Assembly (NCBI RefSeq): GCF_024385465.1
Contig: NZ_JANFLS010000004.1
Location: forward strand, 248,001-312,000
Source: Arthrobacter sp. zg-Y844
GTDB lineage: Bacteria; Actinomycetota; Actinomycetes; Actinomycetales; Micrococcaceae
DNA length: 64,000 nt
Direction of reading: 5' to 3'
Every line of letters starts with the position of its first letter. Positions within the stretch are counted from its first letter, which is position 1. The position numbers were made by a program, and so were the translations under genes. The notes beneath the pieces are model-generated. The model ran no database searches. It was not told where the DNA came from and saw only the letters and a program-made list of their open reading frames with translations. Positions 58,101 to 64,000 of this stretch are shown one piece after another.

Positions 58101-58253
58101 GCCACCTGTAAATGGGTCGGGAACAAGGACATCTGGCTCTACATTCCCAAAGGTGGCTTCACCGGGATGAGGTACCTGAATTCCAACGACGTTACCTACG
58201 TGTCCGGGCCCAATGTCGCCGCACTGCCCATGTGCACCGGCAACGAAGACTGA
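52155..58253 (+). CDS. Giant surface protein with Ig-like (tandem-95 type) and FN3 repeats
   Basis: 2032 residues, GTG start with AGGGGG 7 bases upstream. A basic start and one hydrophobic segment (VAVTTALVTGALLYPGFASA) act as signal or signal-anchor. Residues ~45-370 look like a propeller-like domain with WVTNRTQGMVGHL. Then follow ~11 tandem Ig/cadherin-like domains, each with a VLDNDSDPDGD-type strand-loop (VLGNDTDPAGG, VLRNDSDPDGD, VLENDEDPDG). From ~1465, 4-5 FN3 domains (PPAANGSPITGYTV, PPNEGSPITGYDL). No LPXTG or TM at the C-terminus. First gene of the FN3-moxR-DUF58-tgm-PP2C operon, comparable to the bifidobacterial FN3 cluster. Probably binds wall or other cells; untested. Confidence 0.85.
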   Translation: MAVLGGKARLLSRRRRKAVSVGSAVAVTTALVTGALLYPGFASADVDLNDGGVWVTNRTQGMVGHLNYPSKLLDGGYTANSDNFDVLQNAGTVFNLNTDQSKISPVDVANVVRGAEVQLPGTAAFSFGTETVAVTDPAQGRVWITPVSEMGFFSDGETEPVLEGNPGVLAAVSAGDHVVVAAPEDGMLYTFEKDEDGGYGEPEEQEAPALKDFKDAQIAAVGNQAVVLNTETETLLLPNGDTVGIPGSKNAKLQQSGPASDFVAIATEEALILQPLDGGDPEVTDIDAGGGAAAPVKLGDCVYAAWAGAGTHVRNCGNDAEDAREDIPDLTASSELVFRVNRDVVVLNDVNGGDVWLVLENMQLVDNWGDIIPPQQDSSDDEEESASENPVNTLPDRTTENRPPSAADDQLGARAGRTTILQVLDNDSDPDGDLLTASVVGGQPLVGSVQPIYNGAALQIVIPSGTPAGTGSFTYEITDGRGGTDTATVTVTVPGAGTNTPPEPRRSTKILLEQGKSVSQNILNDWKDADGDDLVLTDAQMTEDGDQVHPNSDGLLDFRDVGKTQGIKEVPITVSDGTDEVEGIVTFDVRPTGVLPPVVNFDHFTATVDQHIQMFPLKNDLDPAGGQLSLAKAEGENGLALTPDYQTGSIGFLPTEPGTYYIEYLVTNGPQSASGLIRVDAQPAGRQGAPVAVRDVALLPSGGSVLVDVLGNDTDPAGGLLVVQSVTSALETPVNVAVLDRNLLQIHDVRGLDRQMTIEYAVSNGTSTATGEVNVIPVDRPETVLPPVTGPDEAVVRVGDVVTIPVLDNDSSPVGEKLTLNPVLPQSVDPADGQMFVSEDKLRFVAGQTAKTVYAIYEVSDESGQKNSAQVRINIRPRDDEKNTPPIPQNVEGRVVAGATVRIPIPLDGLDSDGDSVVLNGIGSAPTLGAALAGPNYIDYTALAQSAGTDTFTYTVRDRLGLENTGTVQVGIAPAAEANQRPVAVDDVVALRPGRAHAMSVLRNDSDPDGDPVSLNVAAITSSDPALETRGDPPRLLFSAPETPGVYSISYGLKDNRGASTTGNVTVTSDENAPLLPPLSRDDLVDVSEIRDQSFVEVPVLENDEDPDGLATEMEVRILGDHPGASVSGDGVVRVDLATEAQIVPYTAVDQDGGTSSAIIWVPGLGTQYPMLRQGEPLEVRAGSTLDLNLKSLVTVRDGHTPRVTTAERIKAIGTKDGGVRIISPTVLRYAPHPDYSGLGSVTFEVTDGVSAEDPEGLKATLTVLVNVIPLPAQNFPPTISSGSLETAKGEAPSVLDLASLASDPNPEDAGRLRFRLEGSVPLGFDAKLDGSLLEVSARDDAAVGTLGELSVSVTDGRGDLVIGRVDLIVLASNRPLPVANDDIVPDAVQGRAVTVPVLANDVNPFEDKPLELVDVAADGNGTAVRQGDSVVVTPGADFVGNMTVRYTIRDRTGEPGRNAVGQIRLTVQGKPAAPSTPVIESTRSRTVVLAWNPPAANGSPITGYTVTAANGFSQACPATTCTLTGLTNNVEYVFRVTATNANGTSAPSPTSAVARPDTQPGRPAPPGLVYGDKELTVNWVAPPNEGSPITGYDLQISPAPPNGVSQKSAPAAGGSITWGSLENGTSYRVRIQARNLAPDPSEWSEYSVPETPNGLPGAPGIPNTITAQPVGTESQLKIGWEAAPNNGAPIDKYEVLVFQNGAQVGTFPGTAETGTTITVSNSEEDYSYAVRAHNRSGWGETGPMSAPRRARGNPEPPQPPTLVADNTSKAGGAVKITFTELSKEQRNGAKAGEIVYYAYFSNGTTVPVTNGQVLYGFTNGNAITASLTASVSFDGARYESPQSAAAAEVKPYGAAGKPVLGGFDGNPQSIRATVTWQPPDPSVHDTREVWVQINDEPFTPQYGLSGQLELGNQLKQDVTVRAYSVNSLGTKSDVVERIYKTGIPFSGTVNKLTCWSHPERPVKPVAEYCLTGAPAIDATVEATCKWVGNKDIWLYIPKGGFTGMRYLNSNDVTYVSGPNVAALPMCTGNED

Positions 58254-58263
58254 CCTTGCCGCA

Positions 58264-58308
58264 CCCGCCGAACACCAACCCGCCGAACACCAACCCGCCG
58301 AACACCGA
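58264..58308 (+). repeat. Three tandem 15-bp repeats upstream of moxR
   Basis: CCCGCCGAACACCAA occurs three times in succession, the last with two changes. It lies in the gap between the giant gene and moxR. In the moxR frame it reads as PNTNP repeats with no stop, so it may be translated from an upstream start. Confidence 0.8.
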
Positions 58309-58330
58309 CTCAAGAACACCAACTGGAGAA

Positions 58331-59317
58331 ATGACTACGATGGCAATGACCGAAGAACAGGCAGCCTGGTTCGCGGAGACCTTTGAACGCCTCACGGCGA
58401 ACGTCGGTGAAGCGGTGCTGGGCAAGAAGGACGTTGTCCGGCTCGTATTGACCGCCATGCTGGCTGAAGGCCACGTGCTGCTTGAAGATGCCCCCGGCAC
58501 CGGCAAGACCATGCTGGCCCGTTCGCTGGCCGCCACGGTGCAGGGATCCAACTCCCGCATCCAGTTCACCCCGGACCTGCTGCCTTCTGACGTCACCGGC
58601 ATCACCATCTATGACCAGAAGCAGCAGCTGTTCGAATTCCACCGCGGGCCCATCTTCGCGAACATCGTGCTTGCGGATGAAATCAACCGCGCTTCGCCCA
58701 AGACGCAGTCAGCGTTGCTGGAGGTGATGGAGGAATCCCGGGTCACCGTGGACGGGGAGACGTACACCCAGGACCGGCCGTTCATGGTGATCGCCACCCA
58801 GAACCCGATCGAGCAGGCGGGCACCTACCGGCTTCCCGAAGCCCAGCTGGACCGCTTCCTCATCAAGACCTCCATCGGCTATCCGGACCACGAGGCAACC
58901 CTGGAACTGCTCTCCGGCTCCTCCACCCGAGACCGTTCGGCGGCCCTCACCCCGGTGATCACGACGACGGCGGTCCGGGACATGGCCGAGCTGGGCACCA
59001 CGGTGCACGTGGAACCCGCAGTGCTGGAGTACATCTCGCACCTCGTGTCAGCCACCCGAACGGCAACCGAAACACGGCTTGGCGTCAGCGTCCGCGGGGC
59101 CCTGGCGATGGTTCGCGTCGCGAAGATCCGGGCAGCTTCGGAGGGCCGGAACTATGTCCTGCCCGACGACGTCAAGGCGCTGGCACCGGCCGTCTGGACC
59201 CACCGGCTCGTGATGGACCCGGAAGCCGAGTTTGCCGGAGCCAGCCCCGAAGCCGTCCTGCTGTCAGTGCTTGCCGACGTGGCTGCACCCCAGCAGCGGG
59301 CCCAGGCGCAGGCCTAG
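58331..59317 (+). CDS. MoxR-family AAA+ ATPase
   Basis: 328 residues from the ATG at 58331; ATGs at 58340 and 58346 are alternatives. Walker A LLEDAPGTGKTMLARSLAA, Walker B NIVLADEINRASPKTQSALLEVM, sensor I FMVIATQNPIEQAGTYRLPEAQLDRFL (Asn and Arg finger) and sensor II near VRGALAMVRVAKIRA. MoxR ATPases are chaperones, often paired with DUF58 proteins, as here. They are thought to remodel or insert cofactors in partner proteins; the target is unknown, the giant FN3 protein is a candidate. Confidence 0.9.
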   Translation: MTTMAMTEEQAAWFAETFERLTANVGEAVLGKKDVVRLVLTAMLAEGHVLLEDAPGTGKTMLARSLAATVQGSNSRIQFTPDLLPSDVTGITIYDQKQQLFEFHRGPIFANIVLADEINRASPKTQSALLEVMEESRVTVDGETYTQDRPFMVIATQNPIEQAGTYRLPEAQLDRFLIKTSIGYPDHEATLELLSGSSTRDRSAALTPVITTTAVRDMAELGTTVHVEPAVLEYISHLVSATRTATETRLGVSVRGALAMVRVAKIRAASEGRNYVLPDDVKALAPAVWTHRLVMDPEAEFAGASPEAVLLSVLADVAAPQQRAQAQA

Positions 59318-59325
59318 GGACGACC

Positions 59326-60684
59326 ATGCCAAAGTTTTCCGGGCGCGCCGGCCGGTGGAGCCAGCGCGCCGCAGTCAGCCTGCGCCGACGTGCCCTGCGA
59401 ATGCGCCGTGCAGTCCTCCGCTCCGCTTACTGGCGGGCCGCCGCACCCAAACTGGCGCCGGCCGCCCGGCGCCTGGCTCCGGTCCTGGCGCGGACCGGAG
59501 CCGGACTCGGCTCGGCAGGACGCCGCCTGCGTGCGGCCATGGCCGCCGTCAGCCCGCTGGGCTGGCTGGCCGTGGGACTCACCTTTGTTCTTGTTCTCCT
59601 CGGCACCGTGTTCAACTGGCAGGAGGCGCTGGTTGCTGCCGTAGGTTCCGGTGTCCTGCTGGTGCTGGGAACGGCGTTCGTCGTCGGCCGGCTCTCCTAT
59701 GACGTGGCACTGGACCTGGCCCGCACCCGGGTTGCCGTCGGCGACGCCGCGGTAGGCAGCCTCAGCATCACGAGCACGGCCGCGCGGTCGATGCTGCCGG
59801 TGACCTTTGAGCTTCCGGTGGGCGGAGCCGTCGCCGCGTTCGACCTGCCCCGCATGCGTCCGGGACACACACATGAGGAACTCTTCAGCATCCCTACGCG
59901 CCGCCGAGCCGTCATCAAAGTGGGACCCGTGGAATCCGTACGCCAGGATCCGCTGCGGCTGATGGGCAGGCGGCTCACCTGGGCCGATCCCGTGGACCTG
60001 TACGTGCACCCCCGCACCGTGTCCCTCAGCGGTTCCACCACAGGGTTCATCCGGGACCTGGAAGGCGAGCCCACTACGGACCTGTCCAGCTCGGACGTGG
60101 CCTTCCATGCCCTCAGGGCCTATGTTCCCGGTGATGACCGCCGGCACATCCACTGGAAGACCACCGCGCGGACGGGCACCCTGATGGTCCGTCAGTTTGA
60201 GGAAACCCGGCGTTCCCACGTGGCGGTCGCACTGTCTTTGAGCAGCGCCGAGTACACCTCCGAGGAGGACCTGGAACTGGCAGTGTCGGTTGCGGGTTCG
60301 CTGGGAGTCCAGGCGTTCCGTGAACAGCTGGCACTGTCGGTGCTGACCCAGGACGGGCCGCTGCGCTGCACCGCTGCGGGTGCCATGCTGGACGGCCTGA
60401 CCGAGGCAGAGGGTAAGTCACGCACTTCCGGGATCGTCGACCTGGCCCGGATCACGGCGGATGCCGTGCCCAACGCCTCTGTCGTGTTCCTTGTAACGGG
60501 CACCGAACCCAACGGCGCCGCGCTGCGGTCCGCCTCGATGAAGGTGCCGCCGGGCATCCGCTGTATTGCGCTGCGTTGCGGAACGGGCCTGGAACCCGCT
60601 TTGGCCGCCATAGGCGATCTTGCGGTCCTGGACATCGGGGACCTGGAGTCCCTCCCCGGCGTGCTGCGGAAGGCTGTCGCGTGA
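59326..60684 (+). CDS. DUF58 family membrane protein
   Basis: 452 residues. An N-terminal Arg-rich stretch leads to two TM helices (~80-125). The DUF58 signature LRAYVPGDDRRHIHWKTTA RTGTLMVRQFEE spans ~260-290, followed by a vWA-like C-terminal domain without full MIDAS motif. Always paired with MoxR ATPases. Starts 8 bases after moxR and overlaps the next gene by 4 bases. Confidence 0.87.
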   Translation: MPKFSGRAGRWSQRAAVSLRRRALRMRRAVLRSAYWRAAAPKLAPAARRLAPVLARTGAGLGSAGRRLRAAMAAVSPLGWLAVGLTFVLVLLGTVFNWQEALVAAVGSGVLLVLGTAFVVGRLSYDVALDLARTRVAVGDAAVGSLSITSTAARSMLPVTFELPVGGAVAAFDLPRMRPGHTHEELFSIPTRRRAVIKVGPVESVRQDPLRLMGRRLTWADPVDLYVHPRTVSLSGSTTGFIRDLEGEPTTDLSSSDVAFHALRAYVPGDDRRHIHWKTTARTGTLMVRQFEETRRSHVAVALSLSSAEYTSEEDLELAVSVAGSLGVQAFREQLALSVLTQDGPLRCTAAGAMLDGLTEAEGKSRTSGIVDLARITADAVPNASVVFLVTGTEPNGAALRSASMKVPPGIRCIALRCGTGLEPALAAIGDLAVLDIGDLESLPGVLRKAVA

Positions 60685-63158
60685 GCACGAACGTAACCGG
60701 CCCGAAGGCGGCAGCCCTGCTGCCCCGGCTGGCTGACTGGGCGCTGCTCACGGCAGTGCTGACCCTCGGGATCCTGGGATTCGGACCCACCTTCGGCTGG
60801 GACATGCGGTTCCTGGTAGCCGGAATCGGCGGCATCCTGCTGGGCCTGGGCCTGGCCGAAGCATCCGCCAGGCTGCGCTGGGGATTCTGGGCCACCGCAG
60901 GCGCTGCGGCCGGCACCTACGTACTGCTGGGCAGCGCCTTCGCGGCACCGCTCGAAGCCATCGCCGGCATCATTCCCTCGTTCGCTTCCGTCCGGGTGCT
61001 GGTCCTGGGCATCGTTTTCGCGTGGAAGGACCTGCTGACCATCGCGCCGCCGGTCGGTCTCGCGGCAGGCATGCTGGTGGTGCCGTTCCTGCTTGGCCTG
61101 ATTGGCGGACTGGTGGCCGGGCTCCTCGCCTGGCGTGCCCGCCGGCCCTATTGGGCGTTGGCTCCTGTCCTGGCCGTGTTCGTTGCAGGCATAGCCCTCG
61201 GCACGGACGAGGCGCCCCTGCCCGGCATCCGCGGGGCCGTGCTGATTGCCCTGACGATGCCTTGGCTCGCTTACCGGCGGGAGCTGGGCCGGTCCACGGT
61301 TGAAACCATTACCCTGGAGGGCACCGGCCCGGCTGCCGCGGCGTCCGCGGGGGAGGCTACCAGGCGAAACCTCCGCAGTGCGTCCGGGCAACCGTCCGCT
61401 GCGGCCCGTGCCGCCCGCGCGCGGCGGCTCGGTTTCGGAGCGGCCGTGCTTGCCGCAGCGCTGGCTGCGTCCCTTGGAACGGCTCCGCTGCTGGACCAGG
61501 GCACCGACCGCCGGGTGCTGCGCGACGTCGTCGAGCCACCCGTGGACCTCTTCGACTATCCCAGCCCGCTCACGGATTTCCGGCGGTATGTGAAGGACGA
61601 ATCGGACACCACCCTCTTTACGGTGGAAGGACTGCCCGAGGGCCAGCGCATCCGCCTGGCCGCCCTGGACGCCTACGACGGCGTGGTCTACACCGTGGAC
61701 CCGGGCAGCAACGGGAACTTCACCCGCGTGGGCGACGCACGCTCGGACCTGGCCCAGACGGCCGACGAGGACGGCACCAAGGCGAACCTGAAGTTCACCG
61801 TTGGCGAGTACAGCGGCGCCTGGGTTCCGGCAGGCGGGCAGGCCACGGGCTTCAAGGTAGCGGGTGATCGGGCCGCGGACCTTGCCGCCGGCCTCTACTA
61901 CAGCGAAGCCTCCGGTACGGCGTTGACGGTGGCGCAGCTGCAGCCCGGGGACACTTATGAGGCCAGTGTCCTTTTCCCCGAAGAGCCCGACGACGCCCAG
62001 TTGGCCAAATACCGCTTCTCCTCCACCCAGCTTCCCCGGGTCTACAACGATCCGCCGATCCTGGGCTCGAAGGCGGCGGATTACGTGGGGGATGAGTCCC
62101 GCCCGGTCCAGCGCGTGCGCCGCCTGCAGCAGATCCTCGCCTCGGAGGGTTTCTTCAGCAACGGCAAGGAGGGGGAGACCCCCTCGCTGCCCGGCCACGG
62201 AGCCGCGCGGATGCTGCGGCTGATGGACGCGGACCAAATGGTCGGCGACGACGAGCAGTATGCCGTCGCCATGGCGTTGATGGCACGCAAGCTGGGCATC
62301 CCGGCTCGCGTGGTCATGGGCTTCTATCCGGATTGGGACGAAGTGAAGGATCCGTCGGCGCCGCTGGAAATCACCGGTGACGACGTCCACGCCTGGGTGG
62401 AGGTGGAGTTTGAACACGTGGGCTGGGTGCCCTTCTTCCCCACCCCGGATGAGGACAACGAACCGGTGCCGCCGCAGCAGCAGCCGAAGTCCACGCCGAA
62501 ACCCCAGGTCCTGCAGCCGCCGCCTCCGCCGCAGGAACCTGCCGAGCTGCCTCCGGACACCGAGGCCGAGGCCCAGGACCCGGAGGAGCAGGAAGACGAC
62601 TTCTGGGCTACGTTCCGGTACTGGCTGCGCCTTGTGGCCCTGGCCTCGCTGCCGCTTGTCATCCTGCTGGGCCCGTTGTTGCTGATCCTGCTGGTCAAGG
62701 TCCGACGGCGCCGGTCCCGGCGGAAGTCCGGCACACCCTCCCTGCGGGTCGGCGGCGGCTGGAAGGAAGTGGTGAGCCTGGCCACCGATCTCGGCAGCCG
62801 CCCGCCCAGCACCGCGACCCGGCGCGAACATGCCGCCCTCCTGCAGCATGCGTTCCCTGTCACGGCGGATTCGACTGCTCTCCTGGCCCGGCGCGCCGAC
62901 GCAGGTATCTTCGGCCCGGGTGAACCTTCCGAGGCCGAGGTGGAAGAGTACTGGAAGCAGGTTGAGGAGCACCTGGGCAGGCTCGCAGGATCCGTGGGTT
63001 TCTGGCGGCGCCAGCGGGCCCGCTATTCGCCGCGCTCCCTGCTGCTCGACGCGCGGATGTGGACCCGCCGCCTCAGCCCGGGCCGCTGGGCGCTGCCGTC
63101 GGCTAGGGTAAGCAAGAGAACTCGTAAGCCAGATCACTTTAGTGAACCTTCCGGATAG
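60681..63158 (+). CDS. TgpA-like transglutaminase-fold membrane protein without catalytic Cys
   Basis: GTG start overlapping the DUF58 stop (GTGA); 825 residues. About six TM helices in the first ~200 residues (DUF3488/TgpA_N), a TM near 265, an outer transglutaminase-like domain (~300-600), then a Pro-rich linker, one TM (~650) and a cytosolic tail. In the core the usual G-x-C-x-x-F/Y-A motif reads GDDEQYA, with Asp524 where Cys is expected. His570 in DDVHAWVEVEF remains, but the third residue (usually D of W-V-x-x-D-P-T) is Phe. It is therefore probably a non-catalytic binding domain. Part of the FN3 operon. Confidence 0.85.
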   Translation: MSTNVTGPKAAALLPRLADWALLTAVLTLGILGFGPTFGWDMRFLVAGIGGILLGLGLAEASARLRWGFWATAGAAAGTYVLLGSAFAAPLEAIAGIIPSFASVRVLVLGIVFAWKDLLTIAPPVGLAAGMLVVPFLLGLIGGLVAGLLAWRARRPYWALAPVLAVFVAGIALGTDEAPLPGIRGAVLIALTMPWLAYRRELGRSTVETITLEGTGPAAAASAGEATRRNLRSASGQPSAAARAARARRLGFGAAVLAAALAASLGTAPLLDQGTDRRVLRDVVEPPVDLFDYPSPLTDFRRYVKDESDTTLFTVEGLPEGQRIRLAALDAYDGVVYTVDPGSNGNFTRVGDARSDLAQTADEDGTKANLKFTVGEYSGAWVPAGGQATGFKVAGDRAADLAAGLYYSEASGTALTVAQLQPGDTYEASVLFPEEPDDAQLAKYRFSSTQLPRVYNDPPILGSKAADYVGDESRPVQRVRRLQQILASEGFFSNGKEGETPSLPGHGAARMLRLMDADQMVGDDEQYAVAMALMARKLGIPARVVMGFYPDWDEVKDPSAPLEITGDDVHAWVEVEFEHVGWVPFFPTPDEDNEPVPPQQQPKSTPKPQVLQPPPPPQEPAELPPDTEAEAQDPEEQEDDFWATFRYWLRLVALASLPLVILLGPLLLILLVKVRRRRSRRKSGTPSLRVGGGWKEVVSLATDLGSRPPSTATRREHAALLQHAFPVTADSTALLARRADAGIFGPGEPSEAEVEEYWKQVEEHLGRLAGSVGFWRRQRARYSPRSLLLDARMWTRRLSPGRWALPSARVSKRTRKPDHFSEPSG

Positions 63159-63165
63159 GGCGTGA

Positions 63166-64000
63166 ATGAACTCCGACGAAACTGCATCCCCGGATACCGA
63201 TATGCACGCCGTGTTTGGCTACGCCTCGGACCGCGGACTACGCCGCGAACTGAATGAGGACTCGCTCATCGCCGCAGACCCGATTTTTGCCATCGCCGAC
63301 GGCATGGGCGGGCATGAGGCGGGGGAGGTGGCCAGCAGCATCTGTGTCCGGACCCTTGGTGATTCCCCGATAGTGGGCAAGCACCTGCCGGAGTTCTCCG
63401 CCGAACAGCTGGAGGCCCTGGTCAAGGAGGCGGACCACCGCATCCGTGAAGCCACAGGCGGGCGGGCCGGCACCACGCTGACCGGTGCCGTCCTCGTCCG
63501 GGAAGGGGGAAACCCCTACTGGCTGGTGTTCAACGTGGGCGATTCACGCACCTACCGGCTGAGCCACGGCGTGCTGGAACAGATCACCGTGGACCACTCC
63601 GAGGTCCAGGAACTGGTGGATCTGGGACAGATCACCCCGGACGAGGCCCTGGTGCATCCGCGCCGCCACGTAGTCACCCGCGCCCTGGGCACCGGAAACG
63701 ATGCCGAAGCGGACTTCTGGCTGATCCCGGTGGAACCCGGGGACCGGCTCCTGGTCTGCTCCGACGGCCTCACCGGCGAGGTTGCCGACGGGCACATCCT
63801 GCAGATCCTGACGTCCGTCACCAACCCCCAGGACGCCTGTGCCGCCTTGGTGCAGGCTGCGTTGCGCTCGGGCGGGCGGGACAACGTCACGGTATTGGTC
63901 ATCGATGCCGAGGGCGGACCGGACGGACATGAGTCCGCCGCCATTACGTTGCCCGGAGGGGCCCAGGAACAGCAGCCCACCGGCCCGCGTCCGGTCGAAG
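63166..64000 (+). CDS. PP2C-type serine/threonine phosphatase (3' end outside window)
   Basis: ATG at 63166, 8 bases after the transglutaminase-like gene. The frame stays open to the window edge; 278 codons are visible. PP2C motifs: ELNEDSLIAADPIFAIADGMGGHEAGE, TTLTGAVLV, VFNVGDSRTYRL, VTRALG, LLVCSDGLTGEV and SGGRDNVTVLVI, so the metal-binding Asp residues are present. It most likely counteracts a Ser/Thr kinase encoded just beyond this window. Last visible member of the FN3 cluster. Confidence 0.9.
   Translation, partial: MNSDETASPDTDMHAVFGYASDRGLRRELNEDSLIAADPIFAIADGMGGHEAGEVASSICVRTLGDSPIVGKHLPEFSAEQLEALVKEADHRIREATGGRAGTTLTGAVLVREGGNPYWLVFNVGDSRTYRLSHGVLEQITVDHSEVQELVDLGQITPDEALVHPRRHVVTRALGTGNDAEADFWLIPVEPGDRLLVCSDGLTGEVADGHILQILTSVTNPQDACAALVQAALRSGGRDNVTVLVIDAEGGPDGHESAAITLPGGAQEQQPTGPRPVE

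Overview
The window is high-GC actinobacterial DNA with dense coding on both strands. The best guess is a Micrococcaceae member, Arthrobacter sensu lato. This rests on SufS/SufU, an SCO4848-type small membrane protein, the acyl-CoA carboxylase alpha/beta/epsilon set, a DUF7793-like protein next to a GGDEF/EAL protein, and many apparently leaderless genes. No database search was run, so the genus is an inference.

Layout. 1-3770: secreted beta-propeller-like protein (cut by the left edge), TagD-like cytidylyltransferase, lipoprotein glycerophosphodiesterase and a VanZ protein. 4069-5835: sufS-sufU. 5900-10825: UDP-glucose dehydrogenase, a 322-base gap that turns AT-rich, then glycosyltransferase, gmd and fcl (GDP-L-fucose synthesis). 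10899-15761: two paralogous histidine kinases flanking one OmpR-type regulator, plus an HPt protein. 16029-17038: LMW tyrosine phosphatase and a second VanZ. 17250-20721: a five-gene operon with a SipW-like signal peptidase, three small exported proteins with SipW-type N-termini and a membrane-anchored surface protein. 20718-28899: nhaA, small membrane protein, DUF2505-like protein, SOD-like lipoprotein, mfd, two small membrane proteins and deoC. 29039-32582: a 47-residue secreted peptide divergent from a TPR protein, followed by a DUF7793-like protein and a GGDEF/EAL protein. 32631-38931: DHFR-like protein, phosphosugar mutase, purine nucleoside phosphorylase, a quinone reductase of the Rv3303c type and an MHS-family transporter. 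39039-50251: biotin-dependent acyl-CoA carboxylase genes (alpha; beta plus epsilon), an SDR, birA, Maf, a dicarboxylate symporter and a DUF885 protein. 50286-64000: PH-domain protein, class III cyclase, then an operon of a 2032-residue Ig-like/FN3 protein, MoxR ATPase, DUF58 protein, transglutaminase-like membrane protein and PP2C phosphatase (cut by the right edge).

Most interesting points. (1) The divergent secreted peptide/TPR pair has the architecture of a peptide quorum-sensing (RRNPP-like) module, and c-di-GMP genes lie just downstream. (2) The SipW-type export operon carries an internal 13-bp hairpin. (3) The transglutaminase-like protein of the FN3 cluster lacks the catalytic cysteine. 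(4) A 42.05-42.26 kb intergenic region holds a duplicated unit with six copies of a 14-mer in both orientations. (5) Eight genes share a TANNNT-N6/7-RTG start context that suggests leaderless transcripts.
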